Shown: one piece after another, positions 34,405 to 43,628 of the stretch
Layout of the letters: each line of letters opens with the position of its first letter
How positions within the stretch are numbered: position 1 is the first letter of the stretch
NCBI RefSeq assembly: GCF_000338295.1
Contig: NZ_ANMO01000113.1
Location: forward strand, 1 to 64,000
Reading direction: 5' to 3'
DNA from: Rhodopirellula europaea 6C
GTDB lineage: Bacteria > Planctomycetota > Planctomycetia > Pirellulales > Pirellulaceae
Length of the DNA: 64,000 nucleotides
Position numbers and translations under genes: made by a program
Notes under the pieces: generated by a model
Told to the model about the DNA's origin: nothing
Database searches by the model: none
The model's input: only the letters and a program-made list of their open reading frames with translations

Positions 34405-37400
34405 ATGTTGTTGGATCGAATCGAAATCGACAATCATGGCCCGTTAAACCGGGTGGAACTTGGACCGCTGTCTCATCACTTGAATGTGGTGCTCGGCCCG
34501 ATCGGATCCGGCAAAACCGCGATCAGCCGCTTCATTCGCGATTCGCTCGTTTCGCGACAATACCCCAACGGAATGCTCAGCGGCTCGACCGGACGAGTTG
34601 TCTGGGTCGACAACAATGGCTGGGTTCACTGCCGCCGCGAAGCCGACGGCACTTCCAACGGACGCCGCACCGTGGAATTCGAACCACGCAGCGAAACGAC
34701 CGCCGCTTGGGAAGGCTATCACGACGGATGGTTCGGCAACCAAGACGATGTTGTCTCGACCAAGAGCAACACAACCATGGCCGCACGTGCTCTCCGCAGC
34801 GTGCAAATGCCTGAGTCAATTGTCGATGGCGTGATGGTCGACACGACTGTCACCAGCGTTTCTCGGGTTGTTGCAGCTTGCATCCAATCGGGACTTGACC
34901 GCGAAGGATTGGCCACGCTGCCGTACGAATCCGAAACGGCACGCTACACGCACAATCACCACGCATACAGCAACTCGGTTCAGTCGGGCGAATCCGTTCA
35001 TTCGTTCACCGAATCCGACGATCGCCGCCGCCGTGCTCTGCGTTCGGAATTGGCCGACGTTGAAGCTCAACTGGCCGCTTTGCCAAGCCAAGACCTGGAA
35101 GCATCAGATTGGTACGGCAGCACATGGGACGAAAACGCCCAGTGGAACGAAGCCAACTTGCGTGCCGAGCAAATCCAACGCGAACTTGCCGACATTCAGC
35201 GTCAACGGGGTGAATGCGTGCGACTACGTGAATCCCTGACCGCTCGTCGCAGCGTGATCCTGGCCCATCGTTCTCGTGCCGCTCGCTACGAGAGCGTTCA
35301 TGCGGAGCGTCATCGCCAACACACCCAACGCTTGCAGGAACTGCACACGCAAGCCGACTCGCTGCGAGCCCGTGCGGCCGGTTTGAAACGCTGGATCGCG
35401 GACCTCGACGCAAAAGCCTATTCGTTCCCGGGTTCCGCCGCTTCCGCGACTCGACCCTACGCCTATGGAACGGATCCTTTGGCATACGGAACGACTCATC
35501 ACGATCACTACACCGGCAACGGTTACCTGACGACCGACCTGCGATACGCAGCGAAGTTGTCGGCAACTGAATTGCGAGACCAACTGCGTCTGGCCGATTC
35601 GGAAATCATCCAACTTCGTCGCACGTTGGCCGAAATCCGTGGCCTTCGCGATTCGATCGCCAACGCTCGCCAACATGCTTATTCTGTCAATGTCGATGGA
35701 ATCAGCAACCGCCGCTACGATCATTTCATCAACGCGATTGACCACTACTCGGTCGATCACGCTTGGGACGATTTCTATCGCGACGCGTATCGTCCGCTGC
35801 ACCAGATCGATGACATCGACCTGCGAATCAACTCCGCGACCCAGCAAATCGATTGGTTGCTAAATCGAATTGAACGAGAAACCGCCACTACCGCAGGCTC
35901 GGTCGATCCGGTCACCTTCGAACCTCTGCGTGGTGCTTGGAATCGTCAAAGCTCACTCGCATCGACTCTTCGTCAGATCCGTACCGAACTTCGCCGTTCG
36001 CCGTACGTCGTCGGCGATCACGTCGACAACGTGACGCGTCAACTCGCTGACACGTTGGATCAACTGCTTCGCGATCGAGCTCGAATCGTCGAAGAGCTTG
36101 CCGCATCTCGAAGCGAACTGCATGACTTTGTGACCATCACGGGTCACCACCCCGATTGGATGGCCGAACGCGGCGCTCGCTTGAGTGAACTGCATCAGAC
36201 CGAAACGCAACTGCGAAGTGTGCTGGACGAATCCGCCCGCGTCCGTCGCAGCCTTCGATCACTGCCCATCGTCAATGTCGACTACCCAATCGGCATGCCT
36301 GAAGCGGCTTTTGACTTGGCAGCCGTCGACGATCGATTGCGTCAAATCGACCGAGAACTCCAGGCTCTCGCGACCCGTCAGCACGATTTGGAACTAACTC
36401 CCGTTCCACGTCCGGTTCGGCCCGCCGCTCGCCCAGTCGTCCGAAACACGCGTCGCACTGAATTGCTTCGTCGTCGAGACGAGCTGATCACTGAACTGAA
36501 TCGATACCGTCCCGCCACACGTGCCGAATCGTCGCTGGTTGAACTTTCCAGTCGTTGGTTGGTTCGATTGTCCGGCGGACGTCATCGCCGAGTGACTTGG
36601 ACCACTTCGGCCGTCAATGTGGATCCTCACACATTGCAACGAAGTGAAGCCGAGCAACGCTTCACGAACACTCGATCGATCGCTGCGGGACGCCAAATCC
36701 ACGTGCGAATTGACGACCAAGACGAAATGAGCCTGCCCGGTGTGACACGAGCCATCGCCGCGATGGCTGTTCGCATGGCAGCCGGCGAATTGATGGATCG
36801 CACCGGACGCTCGGTTCCGTTGATCCTCGAAACGCATCGTGAATTGTTCACCGCGGTGGATGGTCGAACTGACATGCACGGTCTGAACGATGCATTCCGT
36901 CCTTGGACCGCTGAAGGCGTGACGGGCGATGCAATCGCATCCGCCCTGTCCGACTACGCTTCACCCGGCCGCCAAATCGTGCTGCTGACCAGCCACGAGC
37001 CACTCGCATCGTCGCTTTCCCGCAGCGGTGCACGGACCTTCCGTTTGCACGCTTCGCGAATCGTCCACGCGCACCAACCTGTTTGGCGGAACGATCGTCG
37101 CCACGATCGCTACGTCGGCCCGCACGGATTGGACAACCAAACCGAACTCGGAACCGGCGAACGCTCACGATGGTTCAACGGAGCGTCCGCGGACGTCAAC
37201 CATGAGTTCGAAGCCGCCTACCGCGAAACCGCTGGGCTGGACGAAGACCAATGGGTTGGCGGTCCAACCGCGATCCACGGATCAGCAGCAAGCCACGTGC
37301 AACACGCGGTTTACCCGGCTGCTTCGGCTCACGCCAACACGAACCGAGCCGCCAACAACGGTTTCGTGCCCAGCCATCCCGCATCCGCCACTGATCACGC

Positions 37401-39042
37401 TCCTTCGGGAACCGCTTATCGTGACGGGTACTACTACGCCGACCAAACCACTTCCACAATTCCCGCCGCCACCCATGCGACGACCGAACATGGAGTTCTC
37501 GCAAATGGCCAAGCAACGGAATCGGAAGTCGAAGAGACACCGTTCTTTTTGACCGTTGACAGCCCGATTGATTCGGCACCTTCGATCGATGGTGTCGCCG
37601 CGGCACGTCTTCGCCGAATCGGCATCTCGCACATCACTCACTTGATGAGCCAAGACAGCAACCGATTGGCCGACACGCTGGGATTGGCTGGCGTCGACGC
37701 TCGCACGATTCGCCGATGGCAGTCAGAATGCCGTTTGATGTGCCGAGTCCCACAACTGCGTGGCTTTGACGCTCGCGTTTTGGTTGGCTGTGGCGTCACC
37801 GATCCGGCTCAATTAGCAGCGATTCACCCCAGCGATTTGCTGGACCAAGTCAAAACGTTCTTGGCAACCGAACGCGGCCAGCGAATTTTGCTCAGCGGGT
37901 CAAGCTACGAACTATCTCGCATCACCAGCTGGATTGCATCAGCCAACCAAACCGCTCAAGTCCGAACTCGCACCCGCACCGTCAACGGTCGAACCCTGAA
38001 CGGTCGCTCGCGAAGCACTCGTTCGCTCAATGGCAACTCCGTCAACGGACGCCACGTGATCGATCATGACTTGGATCTGCGTGACGATTACGACGACGAT
38101 GCATTTGACCAAGAACGCTACGAAGTCGAAGCAGCTCGTCGCGGCCGCCAACTGGCCAACGAAATGCAGTCGCTTCGTGAAAGCAAACGCGGCGGAGGCG
38201 AACGAACTGGCTCACGTACTCTGCGAAGTCGCAGCAGCGAAAGCGGACGATCGAGCCGCACCCGCTCGTCGTCTCGCAGTTCGTCCAGCAGCCGCACTCG
38301 AAATGGATCATCGTCCGCAAACGGCTCGGGTAACGCAAACGGTTCCGGCAGCGGCAATGGTTCAGGATCCGGAAACGGATCAGGCAGCGGCCGAGCCAAC
38401 CGCTCGCAAGGCGTCGTCTCGATGCGAGATCACGAATCCAGCCGCGGCCAACGAAGCTCGCGTACCGAGCGTGACTCACGCGGAGAACGTGAACCTCGTG
38501 CCGAACGCGAACCTCGTGCCGAACGTGAATCGCGAAGCAACCGCTACGAGCGATCCGAACGGGAAGAACGCTCAAGCGATCGAGATTCCAGCAAAACCAC
38601 CGAGCTGCGTTTCTACCTGGAACGAGCCAGCGACGTGGTTGACGCTCCCTCGATCGGCCCCCGAATGGCCGAGCGTTTGAATGAAATTGGCATCTACACC
38701 GTCGATGACTTGCTGAAGTCGAACCCCGAAAAGGTTGCCGAGCAGCTCAACCATCGCCGAGTGGAAGCGGAAACCGTGTTGGCGTGGCAACAACAAACCA
38801 CTTTGGTTTGCCGCGTCCCGATGATGCGAGGCCATGACGCTCAGTTTTTGGTTGCCGCCGGAGTCACATCCGCCGAGGAGTTGGCCGAGCAGAACCCAGT
38901 GACTCTGTTTGGCGAAGTCGACGCGATCTCACATTCGCGTGAAGGCAAGCGAATCGCCCGCGGCGGCAAGCTTCCTGATCTGGAAGAAGTCACCGAATGG
39001 GTGACCTACGCCGCCCAACACCGATCGTTGCAAGCCGCCTAA
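34405..39042 (+). CDS. SMC/Rad50-like ATPase with two DUF4332 modules
   Basis: This 1545-residue protein has an ATPase head and long helical regions. Walker A is GPIGSGKT at residues 31-38. Coiled-coil segments cover about 200-700 (RRRALRSELADVEAQLAAL and more). The ABC signature is LSGGR at about 722. A Walker B-like block is VPLILETHRELF and the switch histidine lies in IVLLTSHEPL. Two DUF4332 modules follow, at about 1055-1175 (APSIDGVAAARLRRIGI) and 1411-1535 (APSIGPRMAERLNEIGI), separated by a Ser/Arg/Gly-rich linker. It probably binds DNA and uses ATP to change conformation, as in chromosome maintenance or repair. The usual Walker B Asp is replaced by Glu-Thr context, so activity needs testing. 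The role is unknown. Confidence 0.75.
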   Translation: MLLDRIEIDNHGPLNRVELGPLSHHLNVVLGPIGSGKTAISRFIRDSLVSRQYPNGMLSGSTGRVVWVDNNGWVHCRREADGTSNGRRTVEFEPRSETTAAWEGYHDGWFGNQDDVVSTKSNTTMAARALRSVQMPESIVDGVMVDTTVTSVSRVVAACIQSGLDREGLATLPYESETARYTHNHHAYSNSVQSGESVHSFTESDDRRRRALRSELADVEAQLAALPSQDLEASDWYGSTWDENAQWNEANLRAEQIQRELADIQRQRGECVRLRESLTARRSVILAHRSRAARYESVHAERHRQHTQRLQELHTQADSLRARAAGLKRWIADLDAKAYSFPGSAASATRPYAYGTDPLAYGTTHHDHYTGNGYLTTDLRYAAKLSATELRDQLRLADSEIIQLRRTLAEIRGLRDSIANARQHAYSVNVDGISNRRYDHFINAIDHYSVDHAWDDFYRDAYRPLHQIDDIDLRINSATQQIDWLLNRIERETATTAGSVDPVTFEPLRGAWNRQSSLASTLRQIRTELRRSPYVVGDHVDNVTRQLADTLDQLLRDRARIVEELAASRSELHDFVTITGHHPDWMAERGARLSELHQTETQLRSVLDESARVRRSLRSLPIVNVDYPIGMPEAAFDLAAVDDRLRQIDRELQALATRQHDLELTPVPRPVRPAARPVVRNTRRTELLRRRDELITELNRYRPATRAESSLVELSSRWLVRLSGGRHRRVTWTTSAVNVDPHTLQRSEAEQRFTNTRSIAAGRQIHVRIDDQDEMSLPGVTRAIAAMAVRMAAGELMDRTGRSVPLILETHRELFTAVDGRTDMHGLNDAFRPWTAEGVTGDAIASALSDYASPGRQIVLLTSHEPLASSLSRSGARTFRLHASRIVHAHQPVWRNDRRHDRYVGPHGLDNQTELGTGERSRWFNGASADVNHEFEAAYRETAGLDEDQWVGGPTAIHGSAASHVQHAVYPAASAHANTNRAANNGFVPSHPASATDHAPSGTAYRDGYYYADQTTSTIPAATHATTEHGVLANGQATESEVEETPFFLTVDSPIDSAPSIDGVAAARLRRIGISHITHLMSQDSNRLADTLGLAGVDARTIRRWQSECRLMCRVPQLRGFDARVLVGCGVTDPAQLAAIHPSDLLDQVKTFLATERGQRILLSGSSYELSRITSWIASANQTAQVRTRTRTVNGRTLNGRSRSTRSLNGNSVNGRHVIDHDLDLRDDYDDDAFDQERYEVEAARRGRQLANEMQSLRESKRGGGERTGSRTLRSRSSESGRSSRTRSSSRSSSSSRTRNGSSSANGSGNANGSGSGNGSGSGNGSGSGRANRSQGVVSMRDHESSRGQRSSRTERDSRGEREPRAEREPRAERESRSNRYERSEREERSSDRDSSKTTELRFYLERASDVVDAPSIGPRMAERLNEIGIYTVDDLLKSNPEKVAEQLNHRRVEAETVLAWQQQTTLVCRVPMMRGHDAQFLVAAGVTSAEELAEQNPVTLFGEVDAISHSREGKRIARGGKLPDLEEVTEWVTYAAQHRSLQAA

Positions 39043-39226
39043 ACCGGCCCCGATTGATTCTGGCCCCCGTTTTCGGACTCGATTTCGGGGGCCTGTCGCA
39101 GAAAGTTGTCGATTGTGACAGGACATCGGCCAACCGCTGGACTTACGACTTGCCAGCAAATCGAACTGTCGATAACCTGTTCGACTTGACCATCCGAATT
39201 CCCCCTCGATTTTGACACATTTCGCC

Positions 39227-39445
39227 ATGACCATGGATCGCAGCCTCAAGGTGCAAGCCGGGGCCATTAAGAGTCGCAACGTCCTGACGCGTGCTGAACG
39301 TGTCGAGCGTATGAAGGATCTCGACAAATTCAACGAAGAGTCGAGCATCATTGGCATGCCGAAGACGCGTGTACTCAAAGTCTCGCTGAAGAAGAAAAAG
39401 AAGGTCAAAAAGGCCGACGACGCCGACGACAAGAAAAAGAAGTAG
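39227..39445 (+). CDS. Small basic PVC-superphylum signature protein
   Basis: The 72-residue, lysine-rich protein (MTMDRSLKVQAGAIKSRNVL, then TRAERVERMKDLDKFNEESSIIGMPKTRVLK) matches the small basic family found in Planctomycetota, Verrucomicrobiota and Chlamydiae and proposed as a signature of the group. It ends in a Lys/Asp tail. Its abundance and charge have suggested ribosome or nucleic-acid binding; this is not proven. The start at 39227 gives the conserved N-terminus. A clear intrinsic terminator follows at 39486-39521. Confidence 0.85.
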   Translation: MTMDRSLKVQAGAIKSRNVLTRAERVERMKDLDKFNEESSIIGMPKTRVLKVSLKKKKKVKKADDADDKKKK

Positions 39446-39485
39446 TCGCGGCTGGAGCGTTTGGCTCCTTCCCAGCAAATACAAT

Positions 39486-39521
39486 AAAAGGCGATTCACC
39501 AAGCGGTGCGTCGCCTTTTTT
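39486..39521 (+). terminator. Intrinsic terminator after the small basic gene
   Basis: The stem AAAAGGCGA/TCGCCTTTTTT with an inner imperfect arm (CACC/GGTG) is followed by a run of T. It lies 41 bases after the stop. The A/T tracts on both sides make it potentially bidirectional. Confidence 0.85.
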
Positions 39522-39801
39522 GCGTTGTGATCGGACGTGCGAAGCGGGGTCGTCCTGAGTCTGACGTCGGTGCTGCGAACGAGCATTTTGTGCGGATATG
39601 CCCAGTTCGCCCGCATTTCATCGCGGCACGCCCAAATGGCCGACTCTTTTTTGAGCGGATGGGCTTGATGTGGGGCATTTGTTGTCAAATCACCCTCCCG
39701 AGCGGTTCGAAAGCTAGCTAGCATGGTCCGCAAACAGCCGCCCCATTCGGGAGTCTCGCTTCCGATCGGGCCATGAATTCCAATTCACCCTGGTTTTGAC
39801 G

Positions 39802-40857
39802 ATGTCGACTTCCGAAGCACCCGCACCACCTGAATCCGCGAAACGCGACAAGCTGGTTTGCGACGAGTCCAATGACTACGGTTCGGGAGCCGTCCCGACA
39901 GAAGCGATGGCCGTTGGCGAATCCGGTATCGACCCTCAACGCCTTCCTCGCCCCGAAGAAACCCAGCCACTTCGGATCATGTGGCAATACGTGATCGTTC
40001 TGTCACTGGTCCACTTAGTCGCATTGGCAGCATTCGTTCCAGCTTGGTTTTCCTACCTGTTCACTTGGTCGGGCTTGATCGCCGGAATCGCCGGCCACTT
40101 CATCTTCGGCATGTTCGGAATCACGATCGGTTACCACCGGTTGCTCACCCACCGCGGATTCAAATGTCCCAAATGGATGGAGCACACACTCGCGATTTTG
40201 GGCATGTGCAATCTGCAGGACAGCCCCGCACGCTGGGTCGCGATTCACCGAATGCACCACCAACACAGCGACCACCAACCAGATCCACACTCGCCGCTGG
40301 TCAACTTTCTGTGGGGTCACATGGGATGGGTCGTTTGCCGGCACAAGGATCTGGATAAAACCAGCCATTACGAACGCTATGTTCGCGATTTGCTGCGAGA
40401 TCGCTTCTACCTGAAACTGGAACGCAAAGACGGCTGGTTCTTCGTTTTCCTGATCCACGGGATCATCATTTCGTTGATCGGCGGAATCGTTGGCTATGCC
40501 GTCAGCGGTGGCGACTGGGCGGTTGCCTATCGCTATCTGTTGTCATGGACCGTTTGGGCGGTCGCCATGCGAACCGTTTTTGTTCTGCACGGGACTTGGT
40601 CGGTCAACTCACTTAGCCACGTGTTCGGCTATCGCAATTACGACACTCGCGATCACAGCACCAACAATTGGCTGGTGGCGTTGATCAGTCACGGTGAAGG
40701 CTGGCACAACAATCATCACGCAACCCCTCGATCGGCTCGCCACGGACACAAGTGGTACGAGTTCGATATGTCCTGGGGAATCATTCGCGTTTGGGAGATG
40801 ATGGGACTGATCACCGACGTCCAACGCCCCACCAAAGCCAGCGTCGCCGGGAAGTAG
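39802..40857 (+). CDS. Fatty acid desaturase (stearoyl-CoA/acyl-CoA type)
   Basis: The 351-residue membrane enzyme should introduce a double bond (delta-9 by family) into acyl-CoA or lipid-linked fatty acids. All three histidine boxes are present: HRLLTH, HRMHHQH and GWHNNHH. Hydrophobic pairs lie at about residues 60-100 (YVIVLSLVHLVALAAFVPAWF and SGLIAGIAGHFIFGM) and 210-265. An N-terminal hydrophilic region of about 50 residues precedes them. Start ATG 39802 was preferred over an upstream TTG. The gene converges with an unknown gene across a REP-like block. Confidence 0.9.
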   Translation: MSTSEAPAPPESAKRDKLVCDESNDYGSGAVPTEAMAVGESGIDPQRLPRPEETQPLRIMWQYVIVLSLVHLVALAAFVPAWFSYLFTWSGLIAGIAGHFIFGMFGITIGYHRLLTHRGFKCPKWMEHTLAILGMCNLQDSPARWVAIHRMHHQHSDHQPDPHSPLVNFLWGHMGWVVCRHKDLDKTSHYERYVRDLLRDRFYLKLERKDGWFFVFLIHGIIISLIGGIVGYAVSGGDWAVAYRYLLSWTVWAVAMRTVFVLHGTWSVNSLSHVFGYRNYDTRDHSTNNWLVALISHGEGWHNNHHATPRSARHGHKWYEFDMSWGIIRVWEMMGLITDVQRPTKASVAGK

Positions 40858-40900
40858 CCGGACGTTTGGAGGGCTGGCTGGAGCAAGTCGCAGTATTCAA

Positions 40901-41090
40901 TTGCGCTCGTCTCGGTGGAGACCACCGAACTGCAGGTTGTCTTGCCGTAGGCCATGTCTCACATGGCACCCCAGCCGATGCTTTGGAACAAAGCGAGGCG
41001 TATTACCAAACATTCGCCATTGGCAGGTAAAAACGCCTCCATCGCTTGAGTTGCGCTCGTCTCGGTGGAGACCACCGAGCTACAGGTTGG
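40901..41090. repeat. Composite palindrome block (three hairpin types)
   Basis: Two near-identical 40-base units (40901-40942 and 41051-41090) carry the hairpin TCGGTGG-AGA-CCACCGA. Between them lie GTAG plus GCCATGT-CTC-ACATGGC (40947-40967), GCTTTG-GAA-CAAAGC (40980-40994) and a GAGGCGT/ACGCCTC pair (40995-41039). The same order of hairpins is seen at 44462-44546 and partly at 61078-61125. It lies between convergent genes. Confidence 0.85.
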
Positions 41091-41156
41091 TTGGATCGTG
41101 GTTCGCAATGGTGTGGCCGGATTCGCCAAGAATTCGGTCCCCGAGCAACAAACCTT

Positions 41157-41684
41157 TCAGCTGACGTTCATCAGCCACTGCCATTCGGTCCACTGGACTT
41201 GCTGGCATTCCTCGACGTCCTCCCCAGTTCGCACGGCGTTTGCGACTCGATCGACGAACTCATCCGCATCAGGATGCAGTTCCGGGTACATGCCCGACAA
41301 ATCGCTCAGGATCGAATGCAGGCCGACTCGGTGGAACCAATACTTTGCGTTGGCAAAGTCGCCTTCGCGGCGATGCATGATCCCGTGCCAAAAACTTCCC
41401 TCGGACGAGCTTTCGTTTTGGCTGATTGTGTGCGACCGATCCAAATCCCCGGCCAGCAACCACAAACCGCTTCGCTGGAGCGGCGTGAACGATTTCGCCG
41501 AATCACTGTTCAGCAAACCTACCAATTCGCGGTTGGCCGGACCTTCGCCCAACCCTGGCATTTCCGCGGCCTGGATGGCCTGGATCCACGGTTGAGCCAC
41601 GGAAGCGTCCAAATCGGTCAACCAGGACGGCAAGTCGCTCGAATTCGATGCGGCAGAAGACGTGCAATCGTCAAAGTTAGGCAT
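41157..41684 (-). CDS. Conserved hypothetical protein
   Basis: This 175-residue protein has no recognised domain. Its conserved-looking core is SGLWLLAGDLDRSHTISQ, then GSFWHGIMHRREGDFANAKYWFHRVG, rich in Trp and His, followed by an acidic C-terminus. The GDFANAKYWFHRVG block recalls a single TPR-like helix pair, weakly. It is probably cytoplasmic. Function is unknown. It diverges from the S1-domain gene across 137 bases. Confidence 0.6.
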   Translation of the reverse strand: MPNFDDCTSSAASNSSDLPSWLTDLDASVAQPWIQAIQAAEMPGLGEGPANRELVGLLNSDSAKSFTPLQRSGLWLLAGDLDRSHTISQNESSSEGSFWHGIMHRREGDFANAKYWFHRVGLHSILSDLSGMYPELHPDADEFVDRVANAVRTGEDVEECQQVQWTEWQWLMNVS

Positions 41685-41821
41685 AGTCTCGAAGGTTGTC
41701 GGTGGATTGTGCTGGGACAGAACGTGGGAAGGCTACCGAGTGGCCCTCCCGATTGCTAGACTGCGGGACGCCTTTGGCGCGATTGCCATTTCACTCTTTC
41801 TCAGATCCCCCCTGACTGTCC

Positions 41822-43504
41822 ATGAGCAGCGGCGAACCATCCACCGACGCAACGGCCGAAACCCCAACTTCGGACGCCCCCGCCCCGGAAGCCTCGGCGG
41901 AGGCCACTCAGGCCTCGCAAGAATCGGCTCCGGCTGAATCGGCGTCGTCTGCCCCCGCGGAGCAGGCCAAACCGAGCAGCCCCAAGCCGGCCGGGCCGAA
42001 GAAAAACAAGGCTCCTCTGCCACGAATCGGCGGCGGTCCTCTGGCGGCTCGCGGGCAAGGAATCGCGAAACCGGTTTCTCCCGCAGCGGTTTCGACGGAG
42101 CAACTCGAAGGCGGCAAGGTCAAACACAAACCGAAACGCGGCGGCAAACAAGGCGAGGGCAAATCGGGCGGCAAAGATGCCCCGTTGCCTCGTTTGGCTG
42201 GCGAGAAACCTCGCGAAAAAGGCGACAAGCCCTACGTTCCGCAACAAAAGAAAACCGCGGTTCCCAACGTCCGCGATCAATTGAGCGAAGATCTGCAGGC
42301 GGAACTCGAAGCCACTTTGGCGGAAGCCGACTTGGACACAATCCTCGGCGGAAACGCTGGCTTGCCTGATCGCCGCGAACCGCTTGGCGAAGGTGCTCGC
42401 GTTCACGCTCAAGTGATCAAGATCCACCAAGACAACGTGTTCGTCAGCTTGGGTGGCCCCGATGAGGGCACCGTTCCTTTCGAACAGTTCACCGAAGAAG
42501 AGCCCACGCCAGGCCAAGCGATCGAAGTCATCGTTCGCGGGATTAATTCCGAGGACGGACTCTTCTCGTGCAGCTTGCCCGGCAAGGCGACCGAAGTTTC
42601 GGACTGGGACGACATCGACGAAGGCAGTGTTGTCGAAGCCACCATCACCGGCCACAACAACGGCGGCCTGGAATGCAAAGTCGGCAGCGTTCGCGGCTTC
42701 ATGCCAATCAGCCAAATCTCGGAATACCGAGTCGAAGACTGCAGCGAATTCGTCGACCAGAAAATGATCTGCTTAGTCACCGAAGCCAACGCGCGCCGTG
42801 GCAACCTAGTTCTTTCGCGCCGTGCAATTCTGGAGCGGGAACGCGAAGTCAAACGTCAAGAACAACTCGAAAAGATCGAACCAGGCGACATTCTCGAAGG
42901 CGTCGTCCGAAGCGTTCGCGACTTTGGTGCATTCGTCGATGTCGGTGGACTCGATGGTTTGATCCACGTCAGCAAACTCAGCTGGGAACGGATCAAGCAT
43001 CCAAGCGAAGTGATCGAGGAAGGCCAGAACGTCAAGGTTCGCGTCGACAAGATCGACAAGCAAACCGGCAAGATGTCACTGACCTATCGCGATTTGCTCG
43101 AGAACCCATGGGACTCGGCCGAGTCGATGTTTGCAGTTGGCTCAGTCCACAAGGGCGAAGTCACTCGCACCGCCGAGTTTGGTGCTTTCGTTCGATTGAC
43201 CGCCGGTGTGGAAGGCCTCTGCCACATCAGTGAATTGGCGACGCACCGCGTGTCACGTGTCAGCTCGGTGGTCAACGTTGGCGACGAAGTCGACGTGAAG
43301 ATCATGAGCTTCGATCGTGATTCACAAAAGGTCGGGTTGTCGATCAAAGCCGCTCATGCCAAACCGGCTGCGGAAGGCGAGAAGCAGGTCGAAGAAGAAG
43401 TCGAACCACCACGCGAATTGGCGGTCAAGGCTTCCCACTCCGGTCCTCTCAAGGGCGGCAACGACCGTCCGAGTGGCGGCGAGAAATTCGGCCTCCGCTG
43501 GTAA
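41822..43504 (+). CDS. Ribosomal protein S1-like protein with four S1 domains
   Basis: The 560-residue RNA-binding protein has a disordered Ala/Pro/Lys-rich N-terminus (1-185) and four S1 domains: about 193-255 (GARVHAQVIKIHQDNVFVSL), 265-340 (GSVVEATITGHNNGGLECKV), 355-425 (GDILEGVVRSVRDFGAFVDV) and 440-515 (GSVHKGEVTRTAEFGAFVRL). It probably helps ribosomes engage mRNA or acts in RNA turnover. A 12-base stem hairpin follows directly (43520-43548). Four domains rather than six make it shorter than E. coli S1, but common outside Proteobacteria. Confidence 0.85.
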   Translation: MSSGEPSTDATAETPTSDAPAPEASAEATQASQESAPAESASSAPAEQAKPSSPKPAGPKKNKAPLPRIGGGPLAARGQGIAKPVSPAAVSTEQLEGGKVKHKPKRGGKQGEGKSGGKDAPLPRLAGEKPREKGDKPYVPQQKKTAVPNVRDQLSEDLQAELEATLAEADLDTILGGNAGLPDRREPLGEGARVHAQVIKIHQDNVFVSLGGPDEGTVPFEQFTEEEPTPGQAIEVIVRGINSEDGLFSCSLPGKATEVSDWDDIDEGSVVEATITGHNNGGLECKVGSVRGFMPISQISEYRVEDCSEFVDQKMICLVTEANARRGNLVLSRRAILEREREVKRQEQLEKIEPGDILEGVVRSVRDFGAFVDVGGLDGLIHVSKLSWERIKHPSEVIEEGQNVKVRVDKIDKQTGKMSLTYRDLLENPWDSAESMFAVGSVHKGEVTRTAEFGAFVRLTAGVEGLCHISELATHRVSRVSSVVNVGDEVDVKIMSFDRDSQKVGLSIKAAHAKPAAEGEKQVEEEVEPPRELAVKASHSGPLKGGNDRPSGGEKFGLRW

Positions 43505-43519
43505 GCATCTTCCGGGCGA

Positions 43520-43548
43520 CGTTCGAAGGGAGTCCGTCTCTTCGAACG
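43520..43548. terminator. Long hairpin after the S1-domain gene
   Basis: CGTTCGAAGGGA and TCTCTTCGAACG form a 12-pair stem (one G-U) around the loop GTCCG, starting 16 bases after the stop. No T run follows, so it may stabilise or separate the mRNA rather than terminate it. The YmdB-like gene starts 81 bases later. Confidence 0.6.
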
Positions 43549-43628
43549 ACAAAACCCAGCAAGATTTCGCTGCATGGCATTCAGCATGACGTGCAGATTG
43601 GGTACGACCTTCTCCGCAAGGACTCCGT

